64,000 nt of DNA from Nitrospira sp. (GCA_030123605.1 CP126123.1:3373237-3437236), one strand, 5' to 3'. Numbered from the stretch's first letter, positions 53,641 to 63,262 are shown. Translations and numbers: made by a program. Notes: generated by a model not told the origin, from the letters alone.

Positions 53641-53869
53641 GAGACTCCTTTCTCTCGACCAGCTAACCGGTCCAGGTGACGCGGATAAACTCTTCGCCCT
53701 GTTCGTAGGGGAGCGCGAACCCGCCCTGGTGCGCAAGGTTCTATCTTGCCCGGCATTCTGTACGAGTCAGGGTGATATTCTTGTATGAACCGGTCGCGGC
53801 GGGCCCCGTGGCCGCCCGTTTGTTGTGTGCTCATCGGTGTGCGTTCCCTTCTCTGTCCGGTCCGTCGTC

Positions 53870-54541
53870 CTACGACGGGCTCAGCGGCGGCGTTTTGGTC
53901 AGGAAGGCTTCCTCCGCCAAGTTGAGGTACTGCAGCACCTCTCGGTCCTCGACCTGTTCGAAGTGTTCGTAGAAATTGCCGACGGCGTAGAATGGTTCCG
54001 GCACCCGCAGCACTATCAGTCGGTCGACCAGGCTGCGGGCCTCCTGCATGGTCGAACGCGGGGCGACCGGCACCGCGCCGATGACGCGGCGCGGATGTCC
54101 CTGCCTGGCGGTCGCCACGGAGGCAAAAAACGTTGCGCCTGTGGCCAGACCGTCATCCACGATGATCACCGTCCGGTCTTTGAGATGGGGGAACTGCCGC
54201 CCTTGCCTGTACAATGTTACGCGCCTGGCGACTTCGCTCTTGTGTGCCTGCACGGTCGCAGCAAGCTCCCGCTCCGAGAGCGACAACCCTGCCAGCGCTT
54301 CTCGATTCCAGTAGACGGCGCCGCTTTCGCTGACGGCACCGAGCGCATATTCAGGATTGCTCGGTGCGCCGATCTTGTGAGAGATCAAAACGTCCAGCGG
54401 CAGATGCAGCGCCAAACTCATTTGATATCCCACCACCACGCCCCCTCGTGGCAGCGCGAGGAGCACTGCGTGAGGATCGTCGCGAAACTCCGCAAGTTCC
54501 AGTGCGAGGAGTTCGCCTGCCTCTTCACGGTTCTCGAACAT
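53870..54541 (-). CDS. Phosphoribosyltransferase-domain protein
   Basis: 223 residues from ATG 54541 (a TTG at 54577 in frame is an alternative). The PRPP-binding loop is VIIVDDGLATGATF. The N-terminal LLALPRGGVVVGYQMSLALH is the flexible-loop region of the ComF/HPRT-like group. The family uses phosphoribosyl groups of unknown target; stand-alone members are frequent in environmental bacteria. It lies upstream of the USP gene on the same strand. Confidence 0.87.
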   Translation of the reverse strand: MFENREEAGELLALELAEFRDDPHAVLLALPRGGVVVGYQMSLALHLPLDVLISHKIGAPSNPEYALGAVSESGAVYWNREALAGLSLSERELAATVQAHKSEVARRVTLYRQGRQFPHLKDRTVIIVDDGLATGATFFASVATARQGHPRRVIGAVPVAPRSTMQEARSLVDRLIVLRVPEPFYAVGNFYEHFEQVEDREVLQYLNLAEEAFLTKTPPLSPS

Positions 54542-54601
54542 ACGACCCCATGATTTCGCTCGCGTCTCTTGCGGCAACAGCAGGAAGCGAGGCGGACAGG
54601 C

Positions 54602-54751
54602 CTACAGCACCCCGCTCGTCACTCCCACGCCGATCAAGAACAGTGCCGCCAGGACCGCCAAGAGTATGAGCCACCAATGGTGGTGGGTCGGCAGTTCCGG
54701 GCGCCAATGGATTTCCCAGGGGATTTCCAAGTACCGAGGATGTCGGAACAT
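54602..54751 (-). CDS. 49-residue single-span membrane protein
   Basis: ATG 54751 with ribosome site AAAGGAGCCAGCC. The product begins MFRHPRYLEIPWEIHWRPEL, has a His/Trp-rich stretch (PTHHHWWLILLA) and ends in one hydrophobic helix. Another tiny membrane protein of this window, without known relatives. The HHHWW cluster could bind metal at the membrane edge, which is inference. Confidence 0.6.
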   Translation of the reverse strand: MFRHPRYLEIPWEIHWRPELPTHHHWWLILLAVLAALFLIGVGVTSGVL

Positions 54752-54767
54752 GGCTGGCTCCTTTCGC

Positions 54768-54857
54768 TCAGGACACCTTCACCTCGATTGATTTCGGTTT
54801 CGCCTTCTCTGATTTCGGCAGGTGCACTTTCTCGTCTTCGGTGATGTCGGCCAAGGG
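54768..54857 (-). pseudogene. C-terminal remnant of an Hsp20 small heat-shock gene
   Basis: The minus strand reads LADITEDEKVHLPKSEKAKP followed by KSIEVKVS and a stop, the typical end of an Hsp20/alpha-crystallin protein. No upstream part of the domain can be read in any frame beyond about 54857, so only the tail remains. No start is present. Confidence 0.5.
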
Positions 54858-55252
54858 AGACCATTAGCGCCCCCTCATGGTCTCGCCTCCAGCGCGATCT
54901 GGTGACGGTCTTGCCGTCGTCATGATCCTGTTCAAAAGTCTGGTTTCATCGACGATACATCTCTGCCTCGGAACTCTTGCAGGCTGGGTGCCAGGGCAGG
55001 CTGTCGCTCTCCATCCAATGGGAGGCGCGAAAGTTCACTCACTTAGATTGAAAAGACACGTTACGCTTCGGCCGGTAGGAGCTGAACTGGGGCGATACGG
55101 GGCAATGTTATCGTGAAGCAATGTTGCCAATTACCTCATTGATTGTCGCCTTGCCATGATTACCAAGGTTTGTGAAGGGAGGTGGAACCAGGATAAGAGT
55201 GAAACGTCCGCTTCCGTGCCGAGTGAAGAGGAGGAGCGGTGTCTTTGACGGT
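54858..55252. other. Intergenic region, nothing recognised
   Basis: About 395 bases. Short frames exist but lack homology. A ribosome-site-like GGGAGGTGGAACC at about 55178 precedes only a weak GTG frame that runs into the next gene on the opposite strand, and is rejected. Confidence 0.5.
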
Positions 55253-55933
55253 TCAACGGAGAAAAGCGGTTCGCAGTTCGACGAGAAATGTGTCCGCCAA
55301 GTCCGGGCGTGAGCGTTGGGTGCTGGCGTTGAGGCGACGGGTAGCTTCTTCCCTCCAGTATTCGCCCGAGTCGATGACTTCGCCCAGGCGATAGTGGCCG
55401 TCCTTGATGCGGCGCACTATGTCGCCCACCGGCGTTTCCGCAATCCTGACGGTAAAGGTTCCCCGCTCCAGCAGCTCACAGAGGTTGAAGAGAACCCGCA
55501 GGTAGGCAGCCGCATACTTGGCCGGCCGGTCGTCCTTCCGCTCCAACAGCTTTTTGCGCTGGTTGTCGCAGTAATTGATGAACGAATCGTAGGCGTTCTG
55601 CGCGGACCAGAGATGCGGGAACAGGTGACGGAGCTTCGCGCCCCATTCGTCCATCGCCACGACCGGCGCGACCAGAGTTTCCAAGGTCAACGGATGCCCC
55701 TGTAGGGTCAAGTGAAGAAAGTGACCAATTTCCCATGAGGTCTCGTCTTCCGCTTCCTTCACCATCCTTGTGCCTTGGTACTTGAAACCGACGCGAAACA
55801 GCTCGGCCGTGGGCAGCACGAAGACGCTACGAAAATCCCTGTCGCTCTCCGGGCCGGCGAGTCCGTGGGCATGCGAGCCGACCAAGACTTTCAAGATGCA
55901 GAAATCGATTCCTGACGACCGTACCTGACTCAT
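55253..55933 (-). CDS. DNA polymerase beta-like nucleotidyltransferase (COG3541 type)
   Basis: 226 residues from ATG 55933. The nucleotidyltransferase motif is GSHAHGLAGPESDRDFRSVF, in which GS-x-PESDRD holds the catalytic Asp pair. The rest is helical (YDSFINYCDNQRKKLLERKD). Members of this group are linked to RNA repair or tRNA modification, but the target is not proven. The gene stands alone between two non-coding regions. Confidence 0.83.
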   Translation of the reverse strand: MSQVRSSGIDFCILKVLVGSHAHGLAGPESDRDFRSVFVLPTAELFRVGFKYQGTRMVKEAEDETSWEIGHFLHLTLQGHPLTLETLVAPVVAMDEWGAKLRHLFPHLWSAQNAYDSFINYCDNQRKKLLERKDDRPAKYAAAYLRVLFNLCELLERGTFTVRIAETPVGDIVRRIKDGHYRLGEVIDSGEYWREEATRRLNASTQRSRPDLADTFLVELRTAFLR

Positions 55934-56394
55934 GATTGTGCGGGTAAGGATGTGAGGCGGCAACCGTCCGACGTTCTCTCGTAAGGAGCGGAGGCAATCC
56001 AGAGAGCGGCCGGTGAAAAGTGGAGGTCTGAGAGAGGCTTTAGGCTTCCCGCTTCACCCATGCGGGCCTGCGCACCGCCTCTGCGTTCGACCTCGGTGTT
56101 CGGCTCTGTTTCTCTCACCGAAGCCTCCGCTCAGTTAGAAGATAACACCGAGTCGATGTCGGTCAACCTTGGTATGGAAAGGAATCAGCGCACACTCGGT
56201 ATGCCGCGATGGAGTTTCACGACACTATGCCGTCGCAGATACCTGGAATTCATCGACCACCGTCCACTGGACACCTTGTTATCTTGTTATAATGATGCAA
56301 CCACGAGACATGATGGTGATGCAATCTCGGCATCGACGGGAAGGCGTCCGCCTTGACGATGGACAACTCAATCAGTGTCAGAAAGGAGAGCGTC
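55934..56394. other. Intergenic region containing a TATAAT box
   Basis: About 460 bases. A perfect TATAAT lies at 56288-56293, 101 bases before the ATG at 56395, in an otherwise GC-rich stretch. A -35 at the correct distance is weak, so a promoter for the repeat protein is only suggested. No gene is seen. Confidence 0.45.
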
Positions 56395-56796
56395 ATGGAA
56401 GCGGAACAAAGCGTGTCGAAGGTCGGCAAGGAAAAGAAGAATGAAACGTCCTCCAGCCCATTGGTTCGCAAGGCTATGGCGGTGAGACGTCAACAGAAGA
56501 AGGAGGCCATTACCGCCTCCCTAGAGACCTCGCAACGGAAAGGAACACCCGAGCGTGCATTGGGAATCTCCGCCGCACTGACTCGAACCGTCGAAGCGGC
56601 AAAGATTCAACGTAAGAAAGAGGCCATCACCCAGGCCATGGATGAATCGCAGCGGGAGGCCAGACCTTCCGGGAACACACGGTCATCGCAAGTGTTGGAA
56701 CGAACGGTGGCGGCAAGCGGGCGTCTGCGTACAAAAACAGCGATCACGGCGGCGCTGGAAGAGTCGCAACGCCGGTCAGCCCCGTCCGGGTCATGA
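56395..56796 (+). CDS. Protein of three 39-residue repeats, function unknown
   Basis: 133 residues from ATG 56395 (ribosome site AAAGGAGAGCGTC). Three units with an exact 39-residue period: KKEAITASLETSQRK (35-49), KKEAITQAMDESQRE (74-88) and TKTAITAALEESQRR (113-127). Each is preceded by a conserved helical segment (L-x-R-x3-A). The shared core is K-x-x-A-I-T-x-[AS]-[LM]-[ED]-x-S-Q-R. The protein is very polar, basic and probably helical, with no signal peptide. No family is recognised. DNA, RNA or ribosome binding is a possibility from charge only. Confidence 0.75.
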   Translation: MEAEQSVSKVGKEKKNETSSSPLVRKAMAVRRQQKKEAITASLETSQRKGTPERALGISAALTRTVEAAKIQRKKEAITQAMDESQREARPSGNTRSSQVLERTVAASGRLRTKTAITAALEESQRRSAPSGS

Positions 56797-56890
56797 GCAC
56801 AATCGCATCCTCGCCGGCCAACCACCTCCTTCTGTGCAGTGGAGCCTCGCGGCGCTCGACCAGCTCGTGATGGGAGAACCGCCGTCACGC

Positions 56891-57328
56891 CTACGGCCAA
56901 TAAGTCGCTCGAGCCTTCACGTATCCGAACACGACATCGCGTCGTGCGACCACGCCGACGAGCTTGTGGTCCTTCACGACCGGCACGCGAATGAGATGTC
57001 GCTCCTGTAGCAGGTGGATCAGGCTCATCAGCGGCATCTCTTCCGTGGTGGTGACCACGTCGCGCGTCATGATCTCCGACACCGATACCTTCCGGAGATC
57101 CTTGTCCTGCTCGACGGCTCTTAAGAGATCGAATTCCGTCACCAGCCCCTGCAACGTTCCGTCCGCCTCGACCACCGGTAGGCTTCCGAAGTTGTGCTCG
57201 CTCAAGAGTTCGGCGACCGCCATCGCGCTTGACGTCGGGTTGACCTTGACGACGGCATCCTCCATGATCTGACGCACGACCAATGTCTTGGGGTCACAGG
57301 CATGGACGAAAAATTCTGTGGCTCTCAT
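56891..57328 (-). CDS. Two-CBS-domain protein
   Basis: 145 residues. CBS motif 1 is FGSLPVVEADGTLQGLVTEF and motif 2 HLIRVPVVKDHKLVGVVARR, together one Bateman module for adenine nucleotides. Start follows GAAGGAGGGCCCT. No effector domain. It is convergent with the repeat-protein gene and resembles the CBS protein at 22509. Confidence 0.9.
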   Translation of the reverse strand: MRATEFFVHACDPKTLVVRQIMEDAVVKVNPTSSAMAVAELLSEHNFGSLPVVEADGTLQGLVTEFDLLRAVEQDKDLRKVSVSEIMTRDVVTTTEEMPLMSLIHLLQERHLIRVPVVKDHKLVGVVARRDVVFGYVKARATYWP

Positions 57329-57754
57329 AGGGCCCTCCTTCCTCGGCCTCCACAGGGTGACGCATCAGGACAATCCGCCTCACTCGCAACTTCGTCTGTA
57401 TCAGAATAGAAGCAATCCCGGTGCCAATGCCCTTTCGCCCCCTGCAGGCCGGGTGGGTGGGGAGACAGTGGAAGATCGAAGGCGAGACCGTGAGGGAAAC
57501 GCTGGAAAGAATGGAGGTCGTGAGGGAAACGCTCCGCTATCACCGCTGAACCCTGTCGATGGCGCAAGCATTTTATTGGCTGTCCGGCAGCCCGTCGCTG
57601 TAGACATTTGCACCAGGCCCAGATGCAGGTGTCGCGGAAATCTACCGCAAAAAAAGATACGGTTCAGAGGTGACGAACATGGTTCACCATTGACACAGCC
57701 TCTTACGCCACGTAGCCTCTCACCGATTTTTCTTCCATCGGAAAGGAACGCCTC
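57329..57754. other. Intergenic region, divergent promoters expected
   Basis: About 425 bases between the CBS gene (leftward) and the methyltransferase (rightward). No clear operator, hairpin or small gene is visible. Confidence 0.5.
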
Positions 57755-58768
57755 ATGGCCGCCAGACACTTGACTCCTGATCGGATCATGCAACTCGGCT
57801 TCGGGTTTTGGGGATCGAAAACTCTGCTCACCGCCGTCGAGCTGAGCCTGTTCACGTTGTTGGCCAAACGACCGCTCGATGCCGATTCCCTCGCCAAGCG
57901 GCTTGACCTTCATCCGCGCAGCGCCCGAGATTTTTTTGATGCATTGGTCGCGCTGGGTTTGTTGAAACGCACCGGGACCCGTTATGCCGACACGGCTGAG
58001 ACCTCCCTGTTTCTGGACCGCGCCAAACCCTCCTATGTCGGCGGTATGTTGGAGATGGCCAATGCGAGGCTCTATCGCTTCTGGGGATCGCTCACGGAGG
58101 GGCTCCGTACGGGTCGGCCGCAGAATGAGGCGAAGACGGGCGAAGATTTCTTCGGCACGCTCTACGCAGACCGACAACGGTTGGAAGGGTTTCTCAAGGC
58201 CATGACCAGCCTCAGTCAGGGAACAGGGCGTGCCATCGCCCAGAAGTTTCCTTGGAAGCGCTACCGCTCCTTCGCCGACATCGGCTGTGCTCAGGGCGGC
58301 GTGGCGGTCGAGATCGCCCTGGCCCATCAACACCTCGCCGGGCAGGGGATGGATCTGCCGGTCGTGGGGCCGATCTTCCAGGCGTATGCCAGAACCAAGA
58401 GGGTCAAGAAGCGGCTGACGTTTCACCAGGGGGATTTTTTCAAAGATCCTCTGCCGACGACCGATGTGCTGATCATGGGGCATATCCTGCACGACTGGAA
58501 TCTCGACGAGAAGATGATGCTGTTGCGCAAAGCTCACGAGGCGCTGCCGTCAGGCGGGGCCTTGATCGTTCACGAAGCCCTCATCGACGATGCGCGGAAA
58601 CGGAATGCCTTCGGGTTGTTGATGAGCCTGAACATGCTCATCGAAACGCCGGGAGGGTTCGATTTCACCGGCGCCGATTGCAGGCAATGGATGAAGAAGG
58701 CCGGTTTCAAGCGGACGAAGGTGGAAAAGTTGGCGGGGCCGGACTCGATGGTGATCGGCATCAAATAG
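57755..58768 (+). CDS. O-methyltransferase family 2 (acetylserotonin/hydroxyneurosporene type)
   Basis: 337 residues. The N-terminal dimerisation domain (about 1-110; [20 protein letters not shown]) is followed by the SAM domain with motif [18 protein letters not shown]. The catalytic region is [20 protein letters not shown], with the conserved His-Asp. The family methylates small phenolic or isoprenoid hydroxyls. Start follows GGAAAGGAACGCCTC. No biosynthetic neighbours point to a substrate. Confidence 0.87.
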   Translation: MAARHLTPDRIMQLGFGFWGSKTLLTAVELSLFTLLAKRPLDADSLAKRLDLHPRSARDFFDALVALGLLKRTGTRYADTAETSLFLDRAKPSYVGGMLEMANARLYRFWGSLTEGLRTGRPQNEAKTGEDFFGTLYADRQRLEGFLKAMTSLSQGTGRAIAQKFPWKRYRSFADIGCAQGGVAVEIALAHQHLAGQGMDLPVVGPIFQAYARTKRVKKRLTFHQGDFFKDPLPTTDVLIMGHILHDWNLDEKMMLLRKAHEALPSGGALIVHEALIDDARKRNAFGLLMSLNMLIETPGGFDFTGADCRQWMKKAGFKRTKVEKLAGPDSMVIGIK

Positions 58769-58900
58769 GGCGGCGGCTCGACGGAAGCCTTCCGCGCCCA
58801 GGGGCCTTGCCGTGTGGACACCTTGACAAGCAAAGACCGATAAGAGTAGGGTCACTGCCGTTTCGACAGAACAAGAGGCCAACGAGCGTTCCGCTCCAGA

Positions 58901-58938
58901 GCCCGGACGATCCCTTGGTGGATCGTTCGGGCTTTTTT
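58901..58938 (+). terminator. Rho-independent terminator
   Basis: Stem GCCCGGACGATCC (58901-58913), loop CTTGGT, GGATCGTTCGGGC (58920-58932), then six T. The stem of 13 pairs has one G-T wobble. It ends the methyltransferase transcript. Confidence 0.9.
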
Positions 58939-58990
58939 ATTGTTCACCGCCATGGGCGATCCAGTCCCATGCATGTCGATGAGGTCCTCC

Positions 58991-59857
58991 ATGTTTCGAC
59001 AGCGCCACCGCGGTTATTCCCTATTGCTCGCCTGTTGCGTTGCGCTTCTCGTCAACGTGACCCCCGGATATGCGGAGTACGAAGTCATCGAGGTTCCCGA
59101 CGGGGGAACGATCAAGGGCCAGGCGGTATGGAAGGGCGCGATCCCGAAAGTCCCGCCGCTCAAGGTCTTCGCGGATTTGGACCGGTGCGGGACGGATCTG
59201 CCCTCGCCGGCCCTGCGGATCGACCCGGCCACGAACGGGATCCAGCACGTCCTCGTCTATCTCGAACGGGTGGAGCGGGGCAAGGCGGTCGAGCCGAGAT
59301 ATCGCCTGCACATGGGGAAGAGTGAGGGAGATCCTGCCACTCGTCTCTGCCAATTTCAGGAACAGGTCTTTCCCTTTGTCCGCACCGCCGAAGTCGCCCT
59401 GGTCAACTTCGAACCCATTCTTCACAATCCGCACCTCTTCAACGACAAGCAGGCGAGTCTCTTCAATATCGCCATGCCGACGGCCAATCGGGAAATCGCG
59501 ACGAAGTTGGTCCGTGCCCGCGGCGTCGGGTTGCGGTTGCAGTGTGATGTCCATGTGCACATGAACGCCTGGGCCGCAGCGCTGGATCATCCCTATTTCG
59601 CCGTCACCGATGAGCAAGGTCGCTTTGAAATCAGCGGCATCCCGCCGGGGACCTATACGCTCGTGGCCTGGCATTCGGGGTACAACATCGTCAAATTCGC
59701 CTCCTCTCGACCGCTCTACGACGAGCCACACGTCATCCGGCAACCGGTGACGATCGCGTCGAAGACCCTGGTCGAGCAGCGGTTCGAGTTCCCCGTTCGA
59801 CCGGTGGAGGTCGAGTGGAAAATCGCCGGCGGCGACAGTGACCTTCAGCCTGAGTGA
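58991..59857 (+). CDS. Periplasmic protein with carboxypeptidase-regulatory-like domain
   Basis: 288 residues from ATG 58991 (earlier in-frame ATGs at 58940 and 58973 are weaker). A signal peptide ends near PGYA. The C-terminal half has the CarboxypepD_reg-like beta-sandwich (DEQGRFEISGIPPGTYTLVA). The N-terminal half contains a His-rich cupredoxin-like region (NFEPILHNPHLFNDKQASLF and CDVHVHMNAW), which may bind copper. It lies upstream of the porin-cytochrome gene and may be co-expressed with it. Confidence 0.72.
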   Translation: MFRQRHRGYSLLLACCVALLVNVTPGYAEYEVIEVPDGGTIKGQAVWKGAIPKVPPLKVFADLDRCGTDLPSPALRIDPATNGIQHVLVYLERVERGKAVEPRYRLHMGKSEGDPATRLCQFQEQVFPFVRTAEVALVNFEPILHNPHLFNDKQASLFNIAMPTANREIATKLVRARGVGLRLQCDVHVHMNAWAAALDHPYFAVTDEQGRFEISGIPPGTYTLVAWHSGYNIVKFASSRPLYDEPHVIRQPVTIASKTLVEQRFEFPVRPVEVEWKIAGGDSDLQPE

Positions 59858-59947
59858 ATGATGGATGTCGTCCACGACCGGGGGCCTGCTGGAGGTCGAA
59901 GGTCGATGGACCTTCGACGGTGATTGATCAAATCGGAGAGACACCCT

Positions 59948-61414
59948 ATGAAGACCCAACAATTTCACGCAAGAGCCGCCATTGCGTCCCTGCTCGTCCT
60001 CATCGCGCTGATGAGTTATGAACTGAGCGGTCTGGTGCAAAAGGCCGATGCGATTCCGGCCTTCGCCCGCAAATACGATTTCAAATGCAATGTTTGCCAC
60101 GTGCCGGGTTTTCCGAAACTCAATGACTTCGGCAATCTCTTCAGGGATCGCGGTTATCAATTGGGATCGGATGCGGATGTGCCGACCTATGAGGGAATCG
60201 GCATGGGGTTCTGGCCCGTCTCCATCCGGACGACGGTCGGCTATCAGATTGCCAGCGTACGGACCGATGGCAGCGGCGTCACGACCGGGGGATTCGGCTT
60301 CACCGGTCTGGATCTGCTGAGTTTCGGCACACTGGACCGAAACCTAGCGTTCGGTGTCGTGTTCACGCCGGGATTGGGTAGCGCGGGCTTCGGCACCGGC
60401 GCGTCGGACAGCGATCTGGAAAGCGCCTTCGTGCGGGTCATGAGGCTCGAGCGGTTTCTCGGCGTGAAGAGCGCGAGCGGTGATTACTTGTTGAACCTGA
60501 AAATCGGTAAATTCGAACTCGACCTGCCGTTCAGCGAAAAGCGGAGTCCGACCTTGAACACCACCTTCGCCATGTACCACTACATGCCGGGGACGCCCTA
60601 TACCGCAACCATCGGCGGCACCTCCACCAGCTCCTATCTCAATCCCAATACTTTCGCGATCGGGGAGAATCAACCGGGAGGAGAACTCTCCGGTATCAAG
60701 AAGACGGCCGCCACCGACGGCTATTTCCGCTATGCCTTCTCCGCGTTGGCCACGAACTCGTTTTCAGGTCCTTTGAGTGGGTGCCCGTCCGGCACCAGTT
60801 GTGGAACCGGCGGCAGGAACGTCAATTTTTACGGTCACATCACCCAATCGTTCGGCGGCTATGGTATCGTGACCGGTCAGCGGATCGGGATCTTCGGTGC
60901 GTATGGCACCGCGCCGACGTTGGTCAACCCGACCTGTCCCACTTGCCAGGCCGTCGCCGGCAACGGGCAACCGTTCAGCCGCTTCGGCGTGGATGTCAGC
61001 CTGACGTTGAACGGAGAATGGAACCTGTTCGGCGCCTGGATGATGGGAAACGACAGCAAGAACATGTTCGCCTCGCAAGGGATTGTCGACGCACAAAATG
61101 CGTCATGGAACGGCGCGTTCGTCGAACTCGACTACTATCCCACCCTCCTGCCGTTCTTCCACGTGCCGGACTGGTTTTTTTCCTATCGATATGATCTCAT
61201 TCGGAACAACCGACAGGGCGACCCGACATTCGCCAAGAACTACAACAACGTCGATTCACATACGTTCCTGGTGCGGTACTTCATCCACCATTCCACAAGG
61301 ACCGACCTGGCGTTGCACGCCGAGTACAATACCTACCGCACGACCGGCGTGGGGATCAACGGCGGCGACCTTGCGGGTCAAACCATGTTGGTCGGTTTCG
61401 ATTTCGCCTATTGA
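59948..61414 (+). CDS. Cyc2-like outer-membrane cytochrome c-porin fusion
   Basis: 488 residues from ATG 59948. The signal peptide ends at AIP. The N-terminus AIPAFARKYDFKCNVCHVPG agrees with the AxPxFARxxxxxCxxCH motif of the Cyc2 family, with heme motif CNVCH at 47-51. The next segment FPKLNDFGNLFRDRGYQLG is also typical. The remaining 400 residues form alternating amphipathic strands ending in FDFAY, as in an outer-membrane beta-barrel with C-terminal Tyr/Phe. Cyc2 oxidises Fe(II) at the cell surface in iron oxidisers, but relatives are widespread and not all use iron. Confidence 0.8.
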   Translation: MKTQQFHARAAIASLLVLIALMSYELSGLVQKADAIPAFARKYDFKCNVCHVPGFPKLNDFGNLFRDRGYQLGSDADVPTYEGIGMGFWPVSIRTTVGYQIASVRTDGSGVTTGGFGFTGLDLLSFGTLDRNLAFGVVFTPGLGSAGFGTGASDSDLESAFVRVMRLERFLGVKSASGDYLLNLKIGKFELDLPFSEKRSPTLNTTFAMYHYMPGTPYTATIGGTSTSSYLNPNTFAIGENQPGGELSGIKKTAATDGYFRYAFSALATNSFSGPLSGCPSGTSCGTGGRNVNFYGHITQSFGGYGIVTGQRIGIFGAYGTAPTLVNPTCPTCQAVAGNGQPFSRFGVDVSLTLNGEWNLFGAWMMGNDSKNMFASQGIVDAQNASWNGAFVELDYYPTLLPFFHVPDWFFSYRYDLIRNNRQGDPTFAKNYNNVDSHTFLVRYFIHHSTRTDLALHAEYNTYRTTGVGINGGDLAGQTMLVGFDFAY

Positions 61415-61446
61415 CCGGCTGCCCCGGGAGGAATGACCGACTCAAC

Positions 61447-62280
61447 GTGAAGAACCGGTCCATTCGAAGTCGCAAAGTCGCAGGCCTGCTGTTGTTGTCC
61501 TTGCTGACGGTCGGCTGTTCGGCGGCGGTACCTAGGAATGAAGGGACCTGTCTGTCTTGCGACGACCATCGGTTGGTGCGGATCGTTCCTATGGAGGAAC
61601 AGTCGGGGTCGGACCGGAGTCACCGATTCGATCACCCGCTCTCGTTGGAGGCGACACAATGGGAAACGGTTCTGCGAAGCGTAAAAGTGCGAAGCATCCG
61701 CCGGCCCTTTCTCGGTCCCTCTTATCACGGCGAGGCCGAGCCGGCCTTCACCGACGAAGAGGTCCTCTATTTGGGGACGGCGTTGCAGCGCGCATTTCAG
61801 GAAGCGACGGCCCAGCAACGTATCCTCTTCGCGTTGGCGAGGACGAGTGAAGCGGGGCTGTCGCAGCTCACGTCCGGAGCCTGGTTTGCCGAACAAGGCC
61901 GGATTCATCTGCAATTGGCCAACTATCGTGTGACGGTGACCATGCCGTCGATACGAAAGCAGATTTGGAACGATCCGATGTTCGCACAGGACGGAGCGTT
62001 CTACGAGCCGGTACCCGGTACCCACCAAGCAATGGTGCAGACGGCGGAGGGGGGAGGGAATCCGTTTCGACCGGAGCCGGCCGAACTTGCCATTGAGTAC
62101 GGCATCTTGGCCGGTCCTGCCTCGCCGCCTGCTGCCGTGCCCTCGGCGGTGACCGCTCCTCCGACGCCTTCTCCGTCGTTGGAAGACAAATTGGGACAAC
62201 TCAAACGTCTCCATGAGCAGGGATTGATTACGGACGAAGACTACCGAACCAAGAAACAACAACTCCTCGATCGACTGTGA
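61447..62280 (+). CDS. Lipoprotein with C-terminal SHOCT domain
   Basis: 277 residues from GTG 61447. The lipobox LTVGC lipidates Cys24. The central part shows no known fold (DEEVLYLGTALQRAFQEATA). The C-terminal SHOCT motif LEDKLGQLKRLHEQGLITDE is followed by EDYRTKKQQLL. A Pro-rich linker precedes it. SHOCT domains mediate oligomerisation. It lies 32 bases after the porin-cytochrome gene and could be a partner at the outer membrane. The start is uncertain. Confidence 0.72.
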   Translation: MKNRSIRSRKVAGLLLLSLLTVGCSAAVPRNEGTCLSCDDHRLVRIVPMEEQSGSDRSHRFDHPLSLEATQWETVLRSVKVRSIRRPFLGPSYHGEAEPAFTDEEVLYLGTALQRAFQEATAQQRILFALARTSEAGLSQLTSGAWFAEQGRIHLQLANYRVTVTMPSIRKQIWNDPMFAQDGAFYEPVPGTHQAMVQTAEGGGNPFRPEPAELAIEYGILAGPASPPAAVPSAVTAPPTPSPSLEDKLGQLKRLHEQGLITDEDYRTKKQQLLDRL

Positions 62281-62409
62281 GTGTGACGAGGCGCCCGATC
62301 TGCGGACAGGGGCATTCGGCGCTATGACATACCTCGTCACCGGACTGACTTCTCCGATGAGATTCGGGTAAGATGCGGCACCGAATGGCTCTGAGGCAGA
62401 AGGATCTTC

Positions 62410-63219
62410 TTGAACAAGCCGTCTCCGCACGTTTCCCCGCGCTGGCCCCTTCCCGCACGGGATGACTGGTCCACTCCCTTTGCCGAGCTGTTGCTCCGGC
62501 ACTTGGATCTGAAACCCGGCCTCACCATCTTGGACATCGCCTCAGGCCATGGTATCCCGGCCTTCTATCTGGCTGAGCAGGTCGGCCCGACCGGGACCGT
62601 CGTCGGCATCGATGTCAGCCGACAGCAAGTGGCGAGCGCGCGAACCATCCAAGGCGACTTGCTGCCCTGGTTGCGGTTCGAATGTCTCGACATGCGAGCT
62701 TTGCCCGCAACGTTCCCGACCTTCCAGCGCATTACCGGCAATCTTTCCGTCATGTTTTTTCGACCCCATCGGTTCGAGGTGGTCCGGGGCTTGGTCGAAC
62801 ATCTCCAGCCCGGCGGTCAATTGGTCTTGACCTTTCCCTCCCTCGGTACCTTCGACACCCTCTGGCAACGGATCGATCGTGAAATGAGCGAGTATGGGTT
62901 GACGACCGAGCGGCAGCGGTTGGCGGCCCATGTGGAGGAACGGCCCTCGGCGGCGGCGGCGCGTGGATGGCTGGAACGGTTGACGATGGAGCGGATTACG
63001 GTGCTGGAACGGCCGCTCGAAGTCGTGAGCGGGCCGGGCCGGCAGTTTTTGGAGCATCCGCTCCTGCGAGGCGGGTTTCTCGACGACGCCTATGAATGTT
63101 TCGACGATCCGCATCTCGCGGAAGAGGTGATGGCGCGGGTGTCGGAAGATCTGGCAAGCATGAGGCCGTTGCTCGCGCAACGTTGCGTCCTCTGCGGGTG
63201 GAAGACGATCACGAATTGA
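62410..63219 (+). CDS. Class I SAM-dependent methyltransferase
   Basis: 269 residues from TTG 62410 (ribosome site AGAAGGATCTTC). SAM motif I is LTILDIASGHGIPAFYLAEQ and motif II includes VVGIDVSRQQVASAR. It resembles UbiE/Methyltransf_11 proteins but the C-terminal half is divergent. The final residues include CVLCGWK, a possible Cys pair. Substrate is unknown. Confidence 0.82.
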   Translation: MNKPSPHVSPRWPLPARDDWSTPFAELLLRHLDLKPGLTILDIASGHGIPAFYLAEQVGPTGTVVGIDVSRQQVASARTIQGDLLPWLRFECLDMRALPATFPTFQRITGNLSVMFFRPHRFEVVRGLVEHLQPGGQLVLTFPSLGTFDTLWQRIDREMSEYGLTTERQRLAAHVEERPSAAAARGWLERLTMERITVLERPLEVVSGPGRQFLEHPLLRGGFLDDAYECFDDPHLAEEVMARVSEDLASMRPLLAQRCVLCGWKTITN

Positions 63220-63262
63220 GAAGCCCCGGTCTGCTCGACGGGCGGAAGCAAGGGAGGATGGG

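Noticed and set aside
55178..55300. Possible small gene led by GGGAGGTGGAACC
   Set aside because: The GTG frame runs into the opposite-strand nucleotidyltransferase gene and has no protein-like pattern.
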